A stretch of 9,696 nucleotides of DNA from JAWLBW01 sp041687475 (lineage in GTDB: Bacteria > J088 > JAWLBW01): assembly GCA_041687475.1 (NCBI GenBank), contig JAWLBW010000169.1, positions 1-9,696 of the forward strand, in the 5' to 3' direction. A program made the position numbers and the translations under genes. The notes under the pieces were generated by a model that searched no databases, was not told the DNA's origin, and worked only from the letters and a program-made list of their open reading frames with translations. Below, one piece after another: positions 1 through 6,679 of the stretch (position 1 is the first letter of the stretch; each line of letters starts with the position of its first letter).

Positions 1-2367
1 CGCCGCTTCGTAGCGCTCATCGTAGCGCCGCAGGGGGTGCTTGACGGTAAGCGCCCTGCAGCCGTCTGCTTCCACATAATCGGCGCGCAGCAGAAACTCG
101 AGTTCGCGCACGAGCGATGAAGGTTCGAGGGGGTCGCCGGTCTGCGCATTCCGGCAGACATGGCAAAGATACAGGCGTTCGCGCGTCGAAAGCAGGGTCT
201 CGAGAAAGCGGTACTTGTCGCGCTCTCGCGGCGACACGTCGCCGGCAAGGCGTCGCGCCTGGCGAAGATCGAGGGGGTTGGTGCGGTCGCCGTCGGGAAA
301 CCGGCCTTCGTCAAGTCCGAGAACGAAGGCAACTCGAAAGGGAACGGCCGACAAGCCCGCCACGGTCACGCCGTCGGTCAGGAAACGCCCCGACCCACCG
401 CTGAGGCCGGTTACCGCGTCGTTGAAGAATTGCAGGGCGAGGGAATAGGGCATGGCGACATCGTCGGGGTCGCTGTCGCCCACGGATTCCATGGCGGCGA
501 GGCAACGCTGCAGGGCACGCCGATCGTCTTCTTCGCCGGGAACCAGGTAGGCCCCGACAAACCGCGACAGAAGCGCGGCCCAGTCGTTCAGCGTTCGGTC
601 GCCCCGACGGCTGATTTCTCGGCAGTCGGCAAGCAACGAGCGCACGAGCAGCAGGAAGCGGCCGGCCTCGTCCATGTCGCTTTCGCCGTACTCTTCAATC
701 AGATACGCCTGTCCGTCGGGTGCGCGATAAACCCCGTCGACGCCGCCGTGCTCGCCCGCCATGAAACCGCCCAGGCTCAGGCGGCGCAGCCCCTGGTCCC
801 AGGTGAGCAGATCCTTTTCGATGTACGTATTGCGCAGCGACGAGGCATCTTCGTGGAAGACGATATTGAGTCGCTCCGTCCACTCTTTCCACCGCTCGGG
901 ATTTGCGCCGGGAAAGCGGGCCGTAACCACCGGGTGGGTGAGCAGTCGCAGAAACGACGAACGCGTGAAGTTTCCACCCGGCAGCGAAAGCAGAAGCTCG
1001 AGGGCTTCGGGCACGCGGCTGGTCGAAGCCAGCGTGGGCATGGAAACGCTTACCGGAATATGGTGCACCCGTTCGAAGGTCGACGAGATATGGGCGATGT
1101 ACGACGCGGGGTCGGAACCCGCGATGAACACGCCTATGTCGCTGAAGCGCAATGGGGCAATCCGGGCGTCTTCGCGGCGCTCGGCCTCGTTGCGGCGAAT
1201 GAGTTCCCATATTTCGTTGGCGACGACTTCGGTCTCGCGACGCATGTCGGAGCAGGCGAGAACGCGTATGCTGTCGTCGCCTTCCATGCGTTTTTCCGGA
1301 CCCCGCCGGCGTTCGAGCACGTCATGCTGCAACCGGCGCAGCAGGGTCGGGCGCTCCTCTACCGCGAGGGGGTCGACAAAGTGTTCGGTAAAGTCGCAAT
1401 CGCTAAGTTCGTTCAGGAGGCGAATGTTCTCGCGGCCGGGTCGCCCCCACAGGCGCAGGGCCGCCGGGTCTGCAACGTCGGCAAGGCCGAAGGGGTCTTC
1501 GTCTTCATCGAGTCGTTTGCGGCCGATACGCAGGTCTTCCCAGAACTCGCGGCAGGGGTTGAGGGCGTACACGTGAATCTGCACGTGGTGGGCAAGCAGG
1601 CTCAGAATGTCTTGAAACTCACGACCGATGTACGACAGGCCGAAGATGTGCACGTGGGCGGGCAGGGCCGCTTCGGCCAGACGGGGCTCGGCCGCGATGC
1701 GGCGCCAGACGTCGTGAAGGAACAGCCGGGTCGACCCGGGGCCGCCGCGGCCGAGTCGCTCGCGCAGCATGCGCCAGAGCGTCGACTGCCAGGCTTCGGT
1801 CGCGGCCCAGGCCGGGGTCGATGCCAGAACCCGGTCGCCGCGGTCCCAGGCGTCGAGCATGTGCGTGCGGGCGTAGCCGTATTCGAGAAAAAGGGTGGCC
1901 AGCTGGCCGGCCAACTCGAAGCGTCGGCGCAACATCGCGTCGTCGTGGGCGTCGTCGTGGGCGTCGTCGTAACCCTCGTCGTCGGCGCCTGGGCCGCCTT
2001 CAGCCGAGCCCAGATAGGCGCGCACGGGGGCAAGCTCAACGTCGTCGCTACGGTCGGTAGCGTCGGCGAGCAGGTGCGCGATCTGCACGTGCAGCTCTTC
2101 GCGCGTGAGCACATGCAGGTCGGGGGCGATGTCGGCGGCGAGTTCGGCCAGCAGACGCGAGAGAAAAAGATACCGGTGGTGCGCCGCGATGCCCGCCTGA
2201 TCGGCCAGACCCAGCTTGACGAAGGTTTCCATCTGCTGATCGGGCACCACGATACGTACCGGCGTAAAGGCGCCGCATGCTTCCCGCTCGCGCGTGAGAT
2301 TGGCGGCAAGCGGCGGTAGCAGGGCTTCGAGGCGGTTCGAATAGTGGGCGTCGATGTGCAGCGGCAT
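1..2367 (-). CDS. recC: RecC, exodeoxyribonuclease V gamma subunit (3' part beyond left edge)
   Basis: RecC is the Chi-recognising subunit of the RecBCD helicase-nuclease, which processes double-strand breaks for recombination and degrades foreign linear DNA in the cytoplasm. The frame is open from the ATG at 2367 to base 1: 789 codons, against about 1120 in E. coli, so the C-terminal third is missing. Matches I recognise against E. coli RecC are the N-terminal YSNRLEALL (cf. YHSNRLDVLE), NPCREFWEDL near residues 270-279 (cf. NPCRYYWGDI), LLTHPVVTARF (cf. LLDVPVLAARF), VPFRVAFVLGLDEGRFP near 673-690 (cf. IPFKVVCLLGMNDGVYP), DKYRFLETLLSTRERLYL near 715-732 and HPLRRYDERY near 777-786. These are spread in the right order over the whole part. 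The start fits the family N-terminus, though the Shine-Dalgarno signal is weak. recB and recD would be expected beyond the left edge. An Asp/His-rich tandem repeat lies at residues about 132-144. Confidence 0.93.
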   Translation of the reverse strand, partial: MPLHIDAHYSNRLEALLPPLAANLTREREACGAFTPVRIVVPDQQMETFVKLGLADQAGIAAHHRYLFLSRLLAELAADIAPDLHVLTREELHVQIAHLLADATDRSDDVELAPVRAYLGSAEGGPGADDEGYDDAHDDAHDDAMLRRRFELAGQLATLFLEYGYARTHMLDAWDRGDRVLASTPAWAATEAWQSTLWRMLRERLGRGGPGSTRLFLHDVWRRIAAEPRLAEAALPAHVHIFGLSYIGREFQDILSLLAHHVQIHVYALNPCREFWEDLRIGRKRLDEDEDPFGLADVADPAALRLWGRPGRENIRLLNELSDCDFTEHFVDPLAVEERPTLLRRLQHDVLERRRGPEKRMEGDDSIRVLACSDMRRETEVVANEIWELIRRNEAERREDARIAPLRFSDIGVFIAGSDPASYIAHISSTFERVHHIPVSVSMPTLASTSRVPEALELLLSLPGGNFTRSSFLRLLTHPVVTARFPGANPERWKEWTERLNIVFHEDASSLRNTYIEKDLLTWDQGLRRLSLGGFMAGEHGGVDGVYRAPDGQAYLIEEYGESDMDEAGRFLLLVRSLLADCREISRRGDRTLNDWAALLSRFVGAYLVPGEEDDRRALQRCLAAMESVGDSDPDDVAMPYSLALQFFNDAVTGLSGGSGRFLTDGVTVAGLSAVPFRVAFVLGLDEGRFPDGDRTNPLDLRQARRLAGDVSPRERDKYRFLETLLSTRERLYLCHVCRNAQTGDPLEPSSLVRELEFLLRADYVEADGCRALTVKHPLRRYDERYEAA
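1937..1972 (-). repeat. 12-bp tandem repeat inside recC (DDAH units)
   Basis: Three tandem copies of a 12-bp unit, GCGTCGTCGTGG on the plus strand, differ only in the last two bases of the third. On the coding strand they give DDAHDDAHDDA-like residues in an acidic stretch (GADDEGYDDAHDDAHDDA). Compared with E. coli RecC from memory, this lies between an RAYL-like segment (cf. RHYLTDDSD) and the RRRFELAGQLATLF helix (cf. KRKLFQLSSKAADLF). It therefore looks like a lengthened surface loop. The period keeps the frame. Confidence 0.8.
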
Positions 2368-2438
2368 GTCGGGTTCTCTGGGCTATCGGCCTGCGTGCGT
2401 ACTGTGTGACGGTGGTATCGCCGAGAGCGGCAGAGGTC

Positions 2439-2468
2439 ATTTTACCGTTACGCGCCCGCAGGCTCCAA
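2439..2468 (-). promoter_or_regulatory. possible sigma70-type promoter for recC
   Basis: On the minus strand TTGGAG (2468-2463) is followed after 18 bases by TAAAAT (2444-2439). The -10 box matches consensus at 5 of 6 positions and the -35 box at 3 of 6. Transcription would start near 2432, giving a leader of about 65 bases to the recC ATG. The match is modest and rests on pattern alone. Confidence 0.35.
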
Positions 2469-2717
2469 CTTGCGCTTAGCTTCGCATGACGGGTGGACAG
2501 ATGCTGTCTGGAAGGCGATTTTTCGTGGAGAACGACAGGCCTTCGTGTTAGCATGCATCGACAGGGTCGGCGCCGGACTTTGCAAAGCGCCCGCTGCCCG
2601 TTCGTGTCGTTGCTGCTGGTTGAAACCGTGTGTCGACCCGGTTCCCAGGTTCTCTGCTGCTTGTTCATCGTTCCCTGCTCTCGCGGTTTCCCACGGCGCT
2701 TTTCTTTTCTTCAACCC

Positions 2718-2741
2718 GGTCGCACCGCCGGCGCTGCGACC
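2718..2741 (+). promoter_or_regulatory. GC-rich hairpin upstream of the TPR gene
   Basis: GGTCGCA (2718-2724) pairs perfectly with TGCGACC (2735-2741) around a 10-base loop that contains the self-complementary GCCGGC. It ends 28 bases before the ATG at 2770 and is followed by TTCTTCT. It could be a leader structure affecting expression of the TPR gene or a weak terminator-like element. Its role is inferred. Confidence 0.4.
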
Positions 2742-2769
2742 TTCTTCTGCTGAACCCTACCGCAGGCTT

Positions 2770-3843
2770 ATGTTTCCCGCTCACTGGATGACGGCTCCCG
2801 ACGCTCAGGTTTTTGCCGAGGACTATCTATTCCGCGCCGAAGCCCTGCGCGAACAGCAACGCTTCGTCGAGGCGGTGCCCGACTATAACATTGCGCTATG
2901 CTACTGGACGAACCTGCCGTCCGTCGAAAGGGTCACGCATGCCTGGTTACTCGCCCGGGCCTGGGTGGGCAGGGGGCAATGCCTGCAGATGCAGGCGCCC
3001 GAACGGGCGCTCGAAGACTACGCCAACGCCATTGATCTCATGCGTTCGGCGCCCGAAGCTCCCGGCTATGGCGAGCGCATTCTGTTGCCGGTGGCCCTGC
3101 GCGGGCGTGCCGGTCTGCTGGCCGACGAAGAACGTTATGAAGAGGGCCTGCGCGACGCCGGCGAGTCGCTGGAACTCTGGCGGCGCCTCAGCGAAGAAGG
3201 GCATGCCGTGGGCGAAGATCTGGCCGACACATTGTTGAAACGAGCCGGCATTTACATGGCCGCCGACCGCATGGACGAGTCATGGACCGATTGCGACGAA
3301 GCGGTGCGCGTGCTCGACGGACTGCGTGGCGACGGCTATGAAATCGAGTTGAACCTCGATGGTACGGCCCTGCTCTGCCGGGCCATGTCGGCCGAAAGGC
3401 GCGGCATGGACATGGATGCCATGGCCGACCTCGATGCAGCCGCGGCAAGGCTCGAAGTCGGGTGGCCCGACGCGCCCGAACTCAGCCTGTCGCTCTTTGC
3501 CGGGGTGCTTTTCGAGCGTGCCCGGCTTGCCCGGAAGCTGGGCGATGACAAGCAGGCTCTCGACGATTGCGAGCGTAGCCTGCAGGCATCGCAGCTGGCC
3601 CACCGGCGCCAGGGGCAGGCCGACTATGCCTTGTGGGCAGAAATGTACCTGGAACGGGCTGACCTGCTGGCCGGTGGCGGGGTCCACGGCCGGGCGCTCG
3701 ACGATCTCGAGCAGGCTCTTCATTACTTCGAATGGGTGCGCAAGTACGGCACCGGCTATGACGAAGCCCGCGTCGAAGAAGCACGCGAGAAGCGCCGCGA
3801 GTACGTCGCCCGCATGCGCGATGGCCGCACGTTCGACGCGTGA
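2770..3843 (+). CDS. tetratricopeptide (TPR) repeat protein
   Basis: This is a 357-residue soluble protein built almost wholly of TPR-like helical hairpins, which generally serve as protein-protein docking surfaces. I see seven units, at about residues 16-49 (AEDYLFRAEALREQQRFVEA), 58-91, 106-139, 151-184, 198-229, 240-276 and 288-322. Each has the small-residue and [AG]-x-[AL] spacing of TPRs (for example ERALEDYANAIDL, KQALDDCERSLQ, GRALDDLEQAL). There is no signal peptide, membrane segment or catalytic domain, so the partner is unknown. The start is uncertain. ATG 2770 and ATG 2788 are both in frame, neither has a good ribosome site, and the sequence becomes TPR-like just after the second. 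Reading further upstream gives a Cys/Pro-rich stretch unlike protein. The gene is transcribed away from recC and converges on perM, so nothing nearby points to its role. Confidence 0.85.
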   Translation: MFPAHWMTAPDAQVFAEDYLFRAEALREQQRFVEAVPDYNIALCYWTNLPSVERVTHAWLLARAWVGRGQCLQMQAPERALEDYANAIDLMRSAPEAPGYGERILLPVALRGRAGLLADEERYEEGLRDAGESLELWRRLSEEGHAVGEDLADTLLKRAGIYMAADRMDESWTDCDEAVRVLDGLRGDGYEIELNLDGTALLCRAMSAERRGMDMDAMADLDAAAARLEVGWPDAPELSLSLFAGVLFERARLARKLGDDKQALDDCERSLQASQLAHRRQGQADYALWAEMYLERADLLAGGGVHGRALDDLEQALHYFEWVRKYGTGYDEARVEEAREKRREYVARMRDGRTFDA

Positions 3844-3918
3844 CGAGCCAGGGCGGCTGAACTTCAGGCACCCAGACCCTCAGACCGGCCGACAGGAAGA
3901 CGCGAGAGGGGTCTCTTC

Positions 3919-5007
3919 TTACTCGGCCCGTTGCGTTTGTGTCGGAACGGCGACATGATGGGGGCGCCGGGGCCAGGCACTCAGAACCGCCTTGACGACC
4001 GTCGCCAGCGGAATGGCGAAGAACACGCCCCAGAATCCCCACAGGTTTCCGAAGAACAGCACCGCCACGATGATGGCAATGGGGTGCAGATCGACGGCTT
4101 CGGAAAACAGCAGGGGAACGAGAACATTGGCGTCGAGGGCCTGGATGATTCCGTAGGCTGCGGCCAGGGTCAGAAACTCGTTCGACCAACCCCACTGCGT
4201 AAAAGCCACGAAGAAGACCGGAAAGGTCACGACGGTCGCGCCGACGTAGGGAACGAGCACAGACAGGCCAACCAGCGCCCCGAGCAGCACTGAGTAATTT
4301 AACCCGAGGGCGGTGAACGTGACCCAGCTTACCATGCCCACGATGAACAGTTCCCAGAACTTGCCTCGCACATAGTTGCCCAGCTGGCGGTCGACCTCGT
4401 TCCACACCCCCGAGGCCAGGCGGCTGTCGTCGGGCAGATAGCTCATGACCCACGCGAGAAGGTCGTCTTTGTCCTTGAGCATGAAGAAGACGAGCAGGGG
4501 CAGGAGAATCAGGTATACCGCCATCGTGATGATGTCGGGCAGAAAGCCCAGTGACTGCGCGAGCGCCTCGCCGCCCAAATCGCCGGCCCGGCTGCGCAGC
4601 GTGTCGAATACCGACTGCACCTGGGCTTCGCTGATGAGGGACGGATAATGTTCGGGCAGACGCTCGAGAATGCGTTGTCCCTCGCTCAGGTAAATCGGGA
4701 GGTCGCGCACGAAGGACGCGATTTGCCGGGTCAGACGCGGTATGACAACCAGCACCACGAAGAGCAGAATGAGAACGAAAAGCAGGAAGACGATGCCGAG
4801 GGCCAGGCTTCGCGGCATGCCCAGTCGGCGCAGCTTGGCCAGCGTTCCCTCGAGAAGATAGGCAATAACGACGGCCGCCAGAACGGGGGCCACCATCTTC
4901 GCCATCACCAACGTCATGACCGTGACGAAGATGAGAAGAAGGGTGAGAACAACGACCTGGGGATCGGAAAACTGGCGCTGGAACCAGCTGCGAATGAAGT
5001 TGATCAT
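3919..5007 (-). CDS. perM: AI-2E family transporter, PerM-like inner-membrane protein
   Basis: This is a 362-residue polytopic membrane protein of the AI-2E transporter (UPF0118) family. Members include the AI-2 exporter TqsA, Na+(Li+)/H+ antiporters and E. coli PerM, whose substrate is not settled. The resemblance to E. coli PerM is strong from memory: FSDPQ near residue 13, VIAYLLE near 48, VFFMLKDKDDLL near 173, NYVRGKFWELFIVG near 211, LVPYVGATVVTFPV near 251, ALDANVLVPLLFSEAVDLHP near 290 and LWGFWGVFFAIPLATVVKA near 322. Hydrophobic segments lie near residues 17-52, 67-90, 157-177, 217-265 and 277-345. I chose the ATG at 5007 because MINFIRSWFQRQFSDP lines up with the PerM N-terminus. 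In-frame ATGs at 5052 and 5139 would add residues partly encoded by a DNA repeat. No strong ribosome site is visible. The gene diverges from thyA and converges with the TPR gene. The transport substrate cannot be read from the sequence. Confidence 0.9.
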   Translation of the reverse strand: MINFIRSWFQRQFSDPQVVVLTLLLIFVTVMTLVMAKMVAPVLAAVVIAYLLEGTLAKLRRLGMPRSLALGIVFLLFVLILLFVVLVVIPRLTRQIASFVRDLPIYLSEGQRILERLPEHYPSLISEAQVQSVFDTLRSRAGDLGGEALAQSLGFLPDIITMAVYLILLPLLVFFMLKDKDDLLAWVMSYLPDDSRLASGVWNEVDRQLGNYVRGKFWELFIVGMVSWVTFTALGLNYSVLLGALVGLSVLVPYVGATVVTFPVFFVAFTQWGWSNEFLTLAAAYGIIQALDANVLVPLLFSEAVDLHPIAIIVAVLFFGNLWGFWGVFFAIPLATVVKAVLSAWPRRPHHVAVPTQTQRAE

Positions 5008-5050
5008 GAAAATAGAGGGGCGCTCCCACGCCGCAGAGCACGAAGCCACC

Positions 5051-5080
5051 ATTGTGACACGGTGCGACGGGGGTGGGCAA
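5051..5080 (-). promoter_or_regulatory. possible promoter for perM
   Basis: On the minus strand TTGCCC (5080-5075) is followed after 18 bases by CACAAT (5056-5051), a 4-of-6 match to TATAAT. Transcription would begin near 5044, leaving about 37 bases of leader before the ATG at 5007. This agrees with the short N-terminus chosen for perM. The evidence is pattern only. Confidence 0.35.
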
Positions 5081-5090
5081 CCGAGTGCCG

Positions 5091-5119
5091 GTTCGATGCA
5101 GAGTTCGATGCACAGTTCC
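5091..5119. repeat. 12-bp tandem direct repeat upstream of perM
   Basis: GTTCGATGCAGA (5091-5102) is followed directly by GTTCGATGCACA (5103-5114) and then GTTCC, the start of a third partial unit. The repeat lies just upstream of the possible perM promoter. A 12-bp period puts the copies close to one helical turn apart, which would suit a regulator binding in tandem, though no protein is implied by the sequence. Confidence 0.6.
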
Positions 5120-5159
5120 TCATGCGTAATGATTCGCAATGACTAACCGGTTCGAAGCC

Positions 5160-5178
5160 CCGGGCCTTCGGGACCCGG
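5160..5178. other. UUCG-capped hairpin in the perM/thyA spacer
   Basis: CCGGGCC (5160-5166), loop TTCG (5167-5170) and GGaCCCGG (5171-5178) form a seven-pair stem with one bulged A and a very stable C(UUCG)G tetraloop when transcribed rightward. No T run follows, so it is not a standard intrinsic terminator. It sits upstream of the possible thyA promoter, so it may belong to a transcript I cannot identify. Confidence 0.4.
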
Positions 5179-5190
5179 TCGGGCGCTGGG

Positions 5191-5221
5191 TTGGCTCTGT
5201 ATGCGTGGAATCAGGTAAGAT
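5191..5221 (+). promoter_or_regulatory. weak candidate promoter for thyA-folA
   Basis: TTGGCT (5191-5196) and TAAGAT (5216-5221) are each 4-of-6 matches to the sigma70 boxes, but the 19-base spacer is long. It lies about 30 bases before the thyA start, in a sensible place for a short leader. I offer it as the best candidate in the spacer, not as a firm call. Confidence 0.25.
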
Positions 5222-5239
5222 CAACCTTTTCCCATCATG

Positions 5240-5246
5240 AAGGGGG
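5240..5246 (+). promoter_or_regulatory. ribosome binding site of thyA
   Basis: AAGGGGG lies 6 bases before the ATG at 5253, at ideal spacing. It fixes this start, as does the family N-terminus MRAYLDLLQKILDEG. Confidence 0.75.
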
Positions 5247-5252
5247 TAGGCC

Positions 5253-6095
5253 ATGCGGGCATACCTGGACCTGCTGCAGAAAATTCTTGACGAAGGCCGC
5301 GACCGCGACGACCGCACGGGCACCGGCACCCGGGGTATCTTCGGGCACCAGATGCGCTTCGACCTGCGCGAAGGCTTTCCGCTGCTCACGACCAAGAAGC
5401 TGCACCTGCGTTCCATCATTTACGAGCTGCTCTGGTTTCTGCGCGGCGACACCGATATTGCCTGGCTGAAGGAAAACCGGGTCAGCATCTGGGATGAGTG
5501 GGCCACCGCCGAGCAGACCGCCCGATTTGGTCGTCGCGAAGGCGATCTGGGTCCCGTGTACGGCCACCAGTGGCGTAACTACGGCGCCACTGCCCGTTCC
5601 GACGGTAGCTGGGAGAACGACGGCGTCGATCAGGTCGGCAAGGTGGTCGAGCAAATTCGCACCAACCCCAGCAGCCGTCGCCTGATTGTTTCGGGGTGGA
5701 ACCCCCGTGAAGCCGACCAGGTCGCCCTGCCGCCGTGCCACACCCTTTTCCAGTTCTACGTTCAGGACGGCGAGCTGAGCTGCCAGCTCTATCAGCGCAG
5801 CGCCGACGTGTTTCTCGGCGTACCCTTCAACATCGCCAGCTACGCGCTGCTTACCTTGATGGTGGCCCAGGTCTGCGACCTGCAGGCCGGCGAGTTCGTA
5901 CATACGCTGGGCGACGCCCACCTCTACCGCAATCACCTTGACCAGGCGCGCCTGCAGCTGACCCGCGAGCCGCGCTCGCTGCCGCGCATGAAACTCAACC
6001 CCGAGGTTAAGGACATCTTCGGCTTTCGCTTTGAAGATTTCGAGCTGGAAGGCTACGACCCCCACCCCCATATCAAGGCCGAGGTGTCGGTGTGA
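5253..6095 (+). CDS. thyA: thymidylate synthase ThyA
   Basis: ThyA is a cytoplasmic homodimer that methylates dUMP to dTMP with 5,10-methylene-tetrahydrofolate, releasing dihydrofolate. The protein has 280 residues, against 264 in E. coli, and all the key residues I can place are present. They are Arg21 in DRTGTGT, Glu58, Trp80, the nucleophile Cys162 in LPPCH (E. coli Cys146), the phosphate-binding Arg142-Arg143 pair, RSADVF at 182-187, Asn193 in PFNIASY, and His223/Tyr225 in DAHLY. The extra 16 residues fall in two small insertions, near 86-98 (TAEQTARFGRREG) and 111-124 (GATARSDGSWENDG). Both lie before the nucleophile, in regions that vary among ThyA proteins. The C-terminus ends in Ser-Val where E. 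coli has Ala-Ile. The start has a strong ribosome site, and the stop overlaps the folA start by four bases (GTGA), so the two genes are expected to be translationally coupled. Confidence 0.98.
   Translation: MRAYLDLLQKILDEGRDRDDRTGTGTRGIFGHQMRFDLREGFPLLTTKKLHLRSIIYELLWFLRGDTDIAWLKENRVSIWDEWATAEQTARFGRREGDLGPVYGHQWRNYGATARSDGSWENDGVDQVGKVVEQIRTNPSSRRLIVSGWNPREADQVALPPCHTLFQFYVQDGELSCQLYQRSADVFLGVPFNIASYALLTLMVAQVCDLQAGEFVHTLGDAHLYRNHLDQARLQLTREPRSLPRMKLNPEVKDIFGFRFEDFELEGYDPHPHIKAEVSV
6081..6085 (+). promoter_or_regulatory. ribosome binding site of folA inside thyA
   Basis: GAGGT lies within the last codons of thyA, 6 bases before the GTG at 6092. It supports the unusual GTG start and coupled translation of folA. 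Confidence 0.6.
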
Positions 6096-6589
6096 GTGCG
6101 CGAGAACCGTTGGCCCTGGTCGTGGCCATGAACAAGGCGGGCGTCATCGGCAAGGAAGGCGGGTTGCCCTGGCATGTTTCCGAAGACTTGAAGCATGTCA
6201 AACGCATTACCACCGGCCACGCCATCATCATGGGACGCCGCACCTACGACTCCATCGGTCGTCCGCTGCCCAACCGGCTGAATATTGTCGTTAGCCGCCG
6301 ACCCGGCCTGCAGATTGAAGGCTGCGAGGTCGTGCCCGACGTGGCCACCGCCATTCGGCGGGCGCGTGAGTGGGGCGACGACGAACCGCGGATTTTCGGG
6401 GGCGCTTCGCTGTACCGCGAAGCCCTGGCCGACGTTACCCGCATCTTCCTGACGGAAGTCGACATCGATGTGGAAGGGGCCGACACGTTCTTTCCTGTGT
6501 GGAATCGCGACGAGTGGGTAGAAGAAGAGCGCACCCCCGGCGAAGACCCGCGCGTGGTCTTTCGCACCTTGGTGCGGAAGACCGGTTGA
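6092..6589 (+). CDS. folA: dihydrofolate reductase FolA
   Basis: FolA reduces dihydrofolate to tetrahydrofolate with NADPH, restoring the cofactor consumed by ThyA. It is the target of trimethoprim. The protein has 165 residues, the usual size for the bacterial chromosomal enzyme. Visible motifs are the N-terminal strand LALVVAMNKAGVIG, the substrate loop GLPWHVSEDL with the acidic catalytic Asp32 (E. coli Asp27), MGRRTYDSIGRPLPNR near 47-62, the NADPH-binding FGGASLY with Gly103-Gly104, and FLTEVDIDVEGADTFFP near 119-135. The start is GTG, overlapping the thyA stop as GTGA and preceded by GAGGT. An ATG at codon 13 is too far into the first beta strand to be the start. A palindromic terminator follows 9-10 bases after the stop. 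Nothing suggests an acquired resistance-type DHFR: its pairing with thyA and its codon use are those of a resident gene. Confidence 0.97.
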   Translation: MSAREPLALVVAMNKAGVIGKEGGLPWHVSEDLKHVKRITTGHAIIMGRRTYDSIGRPLPNRLNIVVSRRPGLQIEGCEVVPDVATAIRRAREWGDDEPRIFGGASLYREALADVTRIFLTEVDIDVEGADTFFPVWNRDEWVEEERTPGEDPRVVFRTLVRKTG

Positions 6590-6597
6590 TACCCCGC

Positions 6598-6622
6598 AGG
6601 GACACGGCATGCCGTGTCCTTT
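6598..6622 (+). terminator. intrinsic terminator after thyA-folA
   Basis: The 20-base perfect palindrome GGACACGGCATGCCGTGTCC (6600-6619) is extended by a G-T and an A-T pair and followed by TTT then C. It lies about 10 bases after the folA stop. The T run is short, so termination may be incomplete. The palindrome could also act on the converging transcript from the right, though no T run follows on that strand. A second inverted repeat, CGGCAG/CTGCCG, lies just downstream (6623-6648). Confidence 0.7.
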
Positions 6623-6679
6623 CGGCAGTCTACCCACGTATCCTGCCGTGTACCGACTCCCCCCGTCACTGTCTCGCTG

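Larger units (their letters stand above)
2368..2769. other. 402-bp divergent intergenic region between recC and the TPR gene
   Basis: I find no convincing gene here. The frame of the TPR gene stays open back to a TTG at 2470, but the encoded stretch is rich in Cys, Pro and Ser with no family-like pattern, so I treat it as non-coding. The region holds a possible recC promoter at 2439-2468, a short inverted repeat GACAG-atg-CTGTC near 2497-2509, a pyrimidine-rich tract near 2696-2714, and a hairpin at 2718-2741. I see no tRNA and no recognisable riboswitch. Confidence 0.6.

Noticed and set aside
160..2319. A 719-codon plus-strand open frame opposite recC
   Set aside because: It is antisense to a clear RecC reading, which matches the family over its full length. 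The long open frame is a by-product of GC-rich codon use.
2470..2769. N-terminal extension of the TPR protein from a TTG at 2470
   Set aside because: The added residues are Cys/Pro/Ser-rich, show no TPR pattern, and have no ribosome site before the TTG.
3482..5113. A 543-codon minus-strand frame overlapping perM and the TPR gene
   Set aside because: Its translation is rich in Arg, Pro and Ser with no motif. The perM frame on the same strand and the TPR frame on the other explain the DNA.
5146..5178. Possible tRNA remnant suggested by CCGGTTCGAAGCC
   Set aside because: Only a T-loop-like string is present. No acceptor, D or anticodon arm can be drawn around it on either strand.
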